Shown piece after piece: positions 6,861 to 11,243 of a stretch of DNA of 11,243 nt. This stretch comes from an uncultured Pseudomonadota bacterium (GTDB lineage: Bacteria > Myxococcota_A > UBA9042 > CAIXZC01). The DNA lies in assembly GCA_937884235.1 (NCBI GenBank), contig CALGBT010000662.1:1-11243 (forward strand), written 5' to 3'. Under the pieces are notes generated by a model. It saw only the letters and a list, made by a program, of their open reading frames with translations. It made no database searches and was not told the origin of the DNA. Numbering within the stretch: position 1 is the stretch's first letter; every line of letters begins with the position of its first letter. The translations under genes were made by a program, and so were the position numbers.

Positions 6861-8087
6861 GTGGCCTTCGAGACATATTGCCCGGCATGTTCCAAGCGCT
6901 TTCCCGATGGCACCGTGGTCTGCCCAGAAGATGGCAGTCCTCTGCTGCGTGTACCCGAAGAAGACCTGGTGGGCAAGACGGTGGACCGTCGTTATCGCAT
7001 TAGTGAGATAATCGGGCAGGGGGGAATGGGAATCGTCTATCGCGCGCAACATCAGATGTTGCAGCGAGAGGTGGCTCTGAAGGTGGTGCGTCGGGACGTC
7101 GTACAGGACGAGACGGCGGTAAAGCGGTTCCTCACCGAGGCGCGGGCCATTGCTGCCCTCAAGAACCCCCATACGGTGACCATCTATGACTCCGGAGTTA
7201 CTGAGGACGGGGCCCTGTACTACACCATGGAGCTGCTCACCGGCCAGGCGCTCTCTCGGGCGTTGCGTCGGGACGGGGCCCTGGACTACCGGCGCGCCGG
7301 GGATATTGTGGCCCAGATCTGCGAATCGCTGGAAGAGGCCCATGCCATGGGCATCCTTCATCGGGACATCAAGCCGGACAACATCTTCCTGGTTCGTGAG
7401 GGCGGGCGGGAGTTCGCGAAGCTCGTGGACTTCGGCATCGCCAAGGTTCTGGGGGAGACCGCCGATGGACCTATGACCAGAACTGGAATGCTCGTGGGTA
7501 CGCCCCGCTATCTCAGTCCCGAGCAGGTCGCCGGCGAGCCCGTTGGGCCCACCACCGACCTCTACGCGCTGGCTGTCGTGCTTTATGAATTGCTCACCGG
7601 CACGCCCCCCTTCTCCGGCGAGACGCCGGCCCAGATCATGATGATGCACATCCAGGACATCCCGCAGCCGGTCTTGGAGCGCAATCCCGGCGTATCCATC
7701 CCCGAGGCTCTTGACCAGCTACTCCGCATGGCGCTATCCAAGGACCCTCGCAAGCGCTACCAGACGGCCCAGGAATTCAGAGTTGCCCTGCGGGCAGCGG
7801 TGGCTGATGTCGGGGTTGAGGCGACGCCGCACGTGGAAACTGCTGCCGGTGACCATGGCTTCAATAGCGTGGTGGTTGCCACCGCGAACACGGAAATGGA
7901 TCTCGCCCGGCAGCTGCTCGGCGGTAGCTCTGGCATTGACGAGACGTTGGCCGCGCCGGGCATTCCGGAACGCACCGTAACTGCCCCACTCGAATCCATG
8001 GAGGCGGTACCGCAAACTCTGCCGGAGCCGCCCGGGCAGGAGACGGCGACGGTCCCCGTCATCGCTGTGGCCACGGAGCCGCTGTAG
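6861..8087 (+). CDS. Zinc-ribbon Hanks-type Ser/Thr protein kinase (ends just before its expected membrane segment)
   Basis: The product has 408 residues. An N-terminal zinc-ribbon-like motif, CPAC (7-10) and CPEDG (21-25), precedes a complete Hanks kinase domain at about 45-312. Key residues are visible: glycine loop GQGGMG (52-57), K74 in VALK, E93 in the C helix, HRDIKPDN (167-174, catalytic D169), DFG (190-192) and SPE (219-221). After residue 313 comes an Ala/Glu/Pro/Thr-rich linker with no domain. Known kinases of this class autophosphorylate and phosphorylate Ser/Thr on partner proteins, and many carry a single membrane helix after such a linker. Here the frame stops at TAG 8085-8087 before any helix, and the identical frame continues at once with one. 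As written the enzyme would be soluble and cytoplasmic. It is divergent from the SGNH/MBOAT operon. Its targets are unknown. Confidence 0.93.
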   Translation: MAFETYCPACSKRFPDGTVVCPEDGSPLLRVPEEDLVGKTVDRRYRISEIIGQGGMGIVYRAQHQMLQREVALKVVRRDVVQDETAVKRFLTEARAIAALKNPHTVTIYDSGVTEDGALYYTMELLTGQALSRALRRDGALDYRRAGDIVAQICESLEEAHAMGILHRDIKPDNIFLVREGGREFAKLVDFGIAKVLGETADGPMTRTGMLVGTPRYLSPEQVAGEPVGPTTDLYALAVVLYELLTGTPPFSGETPAQIMMMHIQDIPQPVLERNPGVSIPEALDQLLRMALSKDPRKRYQTAQEFRVALRAAVADVGVEATPHVETAAGDHGFNSVVVATANTEMDLARQLLGGSSGIDETLAAPGIPERTVTAPLESMEAVPQTLPEPPGQETATVPVIAVATEPL

Positions 8088-8696
8088 TTGGCCCCAACCG
8101 CTGGTTATGAGCAAGTGGCAGTGCCCGTAGTTGCCCGGGGCAAGAGGCCGTGGTGGCTGCTGTTGGCGGGAGGTCTGGGGCTCGTCGTGCTCGTCCCGTG
8201 GGCTACGGGGCTCTTCTCGCCGCCCGTCGCCGATGCACCGGTGGTGGAGCGGCCGGTGAGTGTCCAGGTGGCCGTTCCCGCAGGCATTGCCGAGGAGCCT
8301 GATGTGGTTGCGGATGTCTGGACGGAATCGGCCTCCGCTGATGCCTTTACCCCGCTGATGGCGGATTCCTATCTGCCGGTGCCTGACGTGGCTGAGACTG
8401 ATTCCGGGCTGGTCCAGGCAGACTGGCAGGTCGTGGACTCAAAGGCTCCGGTGCCCGATGCCCGCACCCCGCGCGACGGCGGAAGCGATGGCGGGGCGAC
8501 CCCGGCAGAGATTCTCAGCGCCGACGTCAGGAGCGCTCCTGCGGTTGCTAGGCCACGTGTCAAGCGCAACAGCGGGGGGCATGCGGCCGAGGGGGCCAGG
8601 TCCGGCGGCCAGGCTGGAGAGAAGAAGGGGGACCAGGAAGAGAAGCCTGGCAAGGATGACTGGTTTGACGACGTGGAGAAGCTGCCTACCCCCTGA
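8088..8696 (+). CDS. Membrane segment plus acidic tail, in-frame continuation of the kinase after a TAG stop
   Basis: This 202-codon frame starts with TTG directly after the kinase TAG and is in the same reading frame. Residues 1-20 are a basic juxtamembrane stretch (ARGKRP), 22-43 a single transmembrane helix (WWLLLAGGLGLVVLVPWATG), and 44-202 a low-complexity tail rich in Ala, Pro, Val and Asp, ending KDDWFDDVEKLPTP. This is the layout expected for the C-terminal third of a receptor-like Ser/Thr kinase, so it most likely is, or recently was, one protein of about 611 residues with the preceding gene. Independent translation is possible but weakly supported: GGAG at 8075-8078 precedes the TTG by nine bases, and no ATG lies near the start. 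It ends two bases before the convergent PEGA-protein gene. It could be a remnant, a coupled membrane-anchor subunit, or the product of a sequencing error at the stop. Confidence 0.55.
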   Translation: MAPTAGYEQVAVPVVARGKRPWWLLLAGGLGLVVLVPWATGLFSPPVADAPVVERPVSVQVAVPAGIAEEPDVVADVWTESASADAFTPLMADSYLPVPDVAETDSGLVQADWQVVDSKAPVPDARTPRDGGSDGGATPAEILSADVRSAPAVARPRVKRNSGGHAAEGARSGGQAGEKKGDQEEKPGKDDWFDDVEKLPTP

Positions 8697-8698
8697 CT

Positions 8699-10498
8699 CT
8701 ACTTACAAAGCTTTGGTGAGTATTTCTTGCGGCTGGTATCCAGGTAGCGCCGGGATAGCTTCTCCAGACTGGTCTCGTAGCCGATGATAGCTTCCGCCAG
8801 TGAGAATCGCTCGGCATCCTTGCGAACCCCCGAAAGCTCTTCAACGCGTTTGAGCTTCTGCAGCCGGGTCGTCTGGCCATCAAGGTCATGCTGCAAGGCG
8901 CAGAGCTCTTTGAGGATCGCGGCCGGTTGGGTGATGGCCTTCTGCCCGGCGCGGATGACCTCCATCTGCTCTTCGACATAGCGGGCGGCACCGCAGGCGG
9001 CGGACTGTGGCCCCAGCTTCTTGCACGAGCCGGCGTTGGCTTCCTGCAGCCGTTTGCCCAGGGCCAGTGCTTCTTTTGTACGCTCTGTGTGATCCGTCCA
9101 GACGCCGGTGGGTACCCAGCCGTTGGCGCTGTTGTATTCGGCAGTAGCTGCGGCCACGTCCTCGGCCAGGGCCGTCTTCAGGAGCATTGCTACTCCTTGG
9201 GTGCAACGAGAGCGCACGGTTCGCCTCAAGTTCTCGCGGTGGTCACAGGGGGGACCGTCGTTGAGATAGAAGAGCGCAAGCTTGCGGACTGTTTCGCTGC
9301 AGCGATCGGGCTGCAACGCACCAATGAGTTTGGTGACCATGGTGCAGTGATAGCGCCGGGTCAGTTTGGGTCGAAGGGCCAGGATTTCCATGAGGGTCTC
9401 GTCGGTGACGCGAGTCACAATGGCCCCATAGAACGAGGACAACTCCTCGTCTACTTCCTTCACCACCGAGCAGGGCTTGGACTCAATGGCATCGTTGGCA
9501 CAGACCTTCCTGAGCCGGGCCAGTCCCATCTCTGCGGCGGTCAGCATATTCTTCGCCTCGGCCACGGTTGGATTGTAGCGGGGCGTAGTGGAGAAGACCT
9601 GGAGTGCTGTTGCGACCTCGGTATCGCTCAGGAGCGGCAGCATGTACTCGACGAGCTGAGGGCAGCCCAGTTCCGTCGCCTGATCGAGTTCGCCGCTGGT
9701 GGGGCATCGCTGCGCCCCAGCCTCAACCAGCGCGGTTACTACCTCTGTGTTGCAAGTGCTCACAGTAAGCCCCCGCAAGGCTGGTTTCCAACCGTAGGCG
9801 CAGGGCAGTTCCTTCAGCAACGACCCATGTTCTGCGGCCATGGTGTTGATCACCGAGATCTGCCCGGCCGTTGCCGCTTTTTCCAGCTGGCGCAACAGGT
9901 CCATCTTCTGCTCCCGCTGCTCATCGCTGTCTGGCTGCAGCGACCCCAGTGCCACCGCGTGCAGGCGGGATTCCTGGCCCTCCTGAACCGACACGTGCGT
10001 AACCGAAGGGCGGTAGCCGACCCGAGCCACTCGCACCGCGTGGCGGCCTTTTGGAAACCACCATTTCAGTGGACAGGAGTATCCCGTTCCGGTGCCGTCT
10101 TCATTGAGGTGAATAACTGCGTCGGCGGGGTCGCAGGCGATGGTCATCTGGAAGTGGGTGGCGGCGAGCTTCTCTTCGATCTCTACGAGCTTCTGCCGGG
10201 TCTTCTTTGACTGCGCCTCAAGTCGTGTGTCCAGGTAGCTGCGCAGGTGGTAGGCGGCTTCGGGGAACTGTCCGAGTTTGCCAAAGCCCAGGCCCAGCGT
10301 GCGATGGACGGATGGCCGGAAGCGGTCGTCAACCTTGTGCAAGACCTTAAGCCAGAGACTCACGGCCTGCTCGGTTTTCCCGTTCTGGGCCAGTTCCAGC
10401 GCCTGGTTGAAGAGCATGTTGGGATCTTCGTCCGCCGCAGCCTCGCTGGTGCAAGTCAGGCAGAGCAAGCAGGCGAGAAGGAAATTCCGGATACGCAT
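8699..10498 (-). CDS. Secreted TPR-PEGA protein with ankyrin-like, Cys-rich C-terminal region
   Basis: The ATG at 10498 is supported by GGAGG (10507-10511, minus strand) eight bases upstream. The 599-residue product has a signal peptide (RIRN, then a hydrophobic core with three Cys) and a probable signal peptidase I site after SEAAA (18-22), so it is periplasmic or exported. Residues 27-92 look like two TPR helices pairs (ALELAQNGKTEQAVSLW; GFGKLGQFPEAAYHL), then a short coiled coil. Residues 117-185 are a PEGA-type domain (beta strands around GTGYSCPLKWWFPKGRHAV, ending in GYRP). Residues 199-290 have an ankyrin-like helical rhythm (ALVEAGA, VEYMLPLL). The remainder to 599 is helical and unrecognised. 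The mature protein has 16 Cys, compatible with disulfides outside the cytoplasm. PEGA domains are often surface or peptidoglycan associated. The function is unknown. It converges on the kinase tail gene with a 2-bp gap. Confidence 0.88.
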   Translation of the reverse strand: MRIRNFLLACLLCLTCTSEAAADEDPNMLFNQALELAQNGKTEQAVSLWLKVLHKVDDRFRPSVHRTLGLGFGKLGQFPEAAYHLRSYLDTRLEAQSKKTRQKLVEIEEKLAATHFQMTIACDPADAVIHLNEDGTGTGYSCPLKWWFPKGRHAVRVARVGYRPSVTHVSVQEGQESRLHAVALGSLQPDSDEQREQKMDLLRQLEKAATAGQISVINTMAAEHGSLLKELPCAYGWKPALRGLTVSTCNTEVVTALVEAGAQRCPTSGELDQATELGCPQLVEYMLPLLSDTEVATALQVFSTTPRYNPTVAEAKNMLTAAEMGLARLRKVCANDAIESKPCSVVKEVDEELSSFYGAIVTRVTDETLMEILALRPKLTRRYHCTMVTKLIGALQPDRCSETVRKLALFYLNDGPPCDHRENLRRTVRSRCTQGVAMLLKTALAEDVAAATAEYNSANGWVPTGVWTDHTERTKEALALGKRLQEANAGSCKKLGPQSAACGAARYVEEQMEVIRAGQKAITQPAAILKELCALQHDLDGQTTRLQKLKRVEELSGVRKDAERFSLAEAIIGYETSLEKLSRRYLDTSRKKYSPKLCK

Positions 10499-10521
10499 GG
10501 GAAGTGCCTCCAGCAGTTCGT

Positions 10522-10541
10522 GGTCTCGACCATGCTAGACC
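10522..10541. repeat. Imperfect inverted repeat over the -10 region of the PEGA-gene promoter
   Basis: GGTCT (10522-10526) and AGACC (10537-10541) are inverted copies separated by ten bases, so their centres are about 15 bp apart, and flanking bases extend the match imperfectly. The repeat covers the predicted -10 and start region of the minus-strand promoter, where a dimeric repressor could bind. Chance occurrence is quite possible. Confidence 0.25.
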
Positions 10542-10560
10542 GTGTCGCTCCGTTCGTCGA
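10532..10560 (-). promoter_or_regulatory. Candidate promoter of the TPR-PEGA gene
   Basis: On the minus strand, TCGACG (10560-10555) and TAGCAT (10537-10532) are spaced 17 bp. Each matches the sigma-70 consensus at four of six positions. The predicted start lies near 10525, giving a leader of about 27 bases that holds the GGAGG site. Confidence 0.4.
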
Positions 10561-10577
10561 GAGTTTCATGCTCGCTG

Positions 10578-10606
10578 TTGCCAAGGGCCGGCCAACGTTT
10601 TACACT
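10578..10606 (+). promoter_or_regulatory. Candidate promoter of the GMC oxidoreductase gene, implying a leaderless mRNA
   Basis: TTGCCA (10578-10583; five of six consensus matches) and TACACT (10601-10606; four of six) are exactly 17 bp apart. A start six to eight bases downstream of the -10 falls at 10612-10614, on the ATG at 10613. There is no Shine-Dalgarno sequence before that ATG, consistent with leaderless translation. Its -35 is separated by 17 bp from the -35 of the divergent PEGA-gene promoter. Confidence 0.5.
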
Positions 10607-10612
10607 CGACGC

Positions 10613-11243
10613 ATGACCACAGAACGATATGACTACCTGGTTATCGGCAGCGGTTTTGGTGGGAGCGTTAGCGCCTTGCGCCTGGCTGAAAAGGGTTACT
10701 CGGTGGCGGTGCTGGAGGCTGGCAAGCGTTATCGCTCCGAAGATTTCCCCAAGACCAACTGGAACGTCTTCCGCCACCTCTGGGCCCCATCGTTGCGCTG
10801 TTTCGGCATCTTGAAGATCACCATGCTGTCCGATGTGTTGATTCTCAGTGGTGCCGGAGTGGGGGGCGGCAGTCTGGGCTACGCCAATACATTGTTGACG
10901 CCGCCCGAGGCCTTCTTCAAGGACCCGCAGTGGGCCGGTATGCGGGACTGGCAGGCAGAGCTTGCCCCGCACTATGCTACTGCCCGCCGTATGCTGGGGG
11001 TGACCCGCAATGAGCGTGAGACTCCCGCCGACCGGGCGTTGCGCGCGGCGGCAACTGTTCTGGGCTACGGTGATACCTTTCGCATGCAGGACGTGGGCGT
11101 CTTCTTCGGGGAGCCGGAGGTGACGGTGCCCGACCCCTTCTTCGCTGGCGAGGGGCCGGAGCGCACCGGCTGTCACCATTGCGGTGGTTGCATGGTCGGT
11201 TGTCGCCACGGTGCGAAGAACACAGTCGACAAGAACTACCTGC
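10613..11243 (+). CDS. GMC-family FAD-dependent oxidoreductase, N-terminal part (3' truncated)
   Basis: The frame opens at ATG 10613 and runs off the window after 210 complete codons. The start is fixed by the FAD-binding fold: DYLVIGSGFGGSVSALRLAEKG puts GSGFGG at residues 12-17 (GxGxxG) and the ribose-binding Glu35 in LEAG (34-37). The GMC signature region follows (GAGVGGGSLGYANTLL, 80-95). At 187-197 there is a four-Cys cluster C-x2-C-x2-C-x3-C followed by RHGAKNTVDKNYL, seen in a cholesterol-oxidase/dehydrogenase-like branch of the GMC family. Known GMC enzymes oxidise alcohols, sugars or sterols with FAD; the substrate here cannot be told because the substrate-binding and catalytic C-terminal parts lie beyond the window. 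There is no signal peptide, so it is probably cytoplasmic. It is divergent from the PEGA gene with a 114-bp gap. Confidence 0.92.
   Translation, partial: MTTERYDYLVIGSGFGGSVSALRLAEKGYSVAVLEAGKRYRSEDFPKTNWNVFRHLWAPSLRCFGILKITMLSDVLILSGAGVGGGSLGYANTLLTPPEAFFKDPQWAGMRDWQAELAPHYATARRMLGVTRNERETPADRALRAAATVLGYGDTFRMQDVGVFFGEPEVTVPDPFFAGEGPERTGCHHCGGCMVGCRHGAKNTVDKNYL

Noticed and set aside
8085..8087. The kinase TAG as a pyrrolysine or other recoded codon
   Set aside because: Nothing around it resembles a recoding element and no recoding machinery is in view. A nonsense change, gene split or sequence error is simpler.
8888..10210. A 440-codon open frame on the plus strand, opposite the TPR-PEGA gene
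   Set aside because: The minus-strand gene has a signal peptide, a good ribosome binding site and recognisable TPR and PEGA segments. The plus-strand translation shows no domain and has the look of an antisense shadow in GC-rich DNA.
10535..11209. A 224-codon minus-strand frame opposite the GMC gene
   Set aside because: The plus strand encodes an unmistakable FAD-binding GMC N-terminus; the antisense translation has no recognisable feature.

Overview
The window is GC-rich (above 60% by eye) and almost fully coding, on both strands. Its content suggests a Myxococcota or related deltaproteobacterial-type genome. The pointers are a Ser/Thr kinase with an N-terminal zinc ribbon, a long Cys/Asp-rich repeat lipoprotein carrying a MopE-type motif, a TPR/PEGA secreted protein, acidic low-complexity linkers and GTG starts. 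This placement comes from gene style, not from a marker gene. No gap between genes exceeds about 120 bp. I saw no tRNA, rRNA, CRISPR array, insertion sequence or integrase.

Layout. Bases 1-855 (+) are the 3' end of a CPA2-type cation/proton antiporter with a cytoplasmic RCK (TrkA-N/TrkA-C) module. Bases 894-4274 (+) encode a 1126-residue exported, probably lipid-anchored protein: acidic linker, Cys-rich modules, a MopE-like motif, about ten 51-residue double repeats resembling Dictyostelium CTDC repeats, and a C-terminal domain resembling the glycine-rich domain of ALK/LTK receptors. Converging on it is a two-gene minus-strand operon (6742 to 4285): a membrane-anchored SGNH-like protein and an MBOAT O-acyltransferase, the usual pair for O-acylating an exported glycan. 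Divergent from that operon is a Ser/Thr kinase (6861-8087, +). The same frame continues after its TAG stop as a membrane segment plus acidic tail (8088-8696), as if a one-piece receptor kinase had been split by a stop codon. Converging on the kinase is a secreted TPR-PEGA-ankyrin-like Cys-rich protein (10498 to 8699, -). Divergent from that is the 5' part of a GMC oxidoreductase (10613 to the window end, +), which looks leaderless.

How the genes may work together. Only the SGNH/MBOAT pair is clearly one functional unit. Four of the loci (repeat lipoprotein, acyltransferase pair, kinase tail, PEGA protein) point to the cell envelope, so the region may be a cell-surface neighbourhood; that is inference. 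There is no recognisable defence, toxin or mobile cassette. The most unusual observations are the bacterial ALK-like glycine-rich domain on a CTDC-repeat stalk, the in-frame stop splitting the kinase, and an MBOAT protein that seems to lack about ten residues including its nearly invariant GPI motif.
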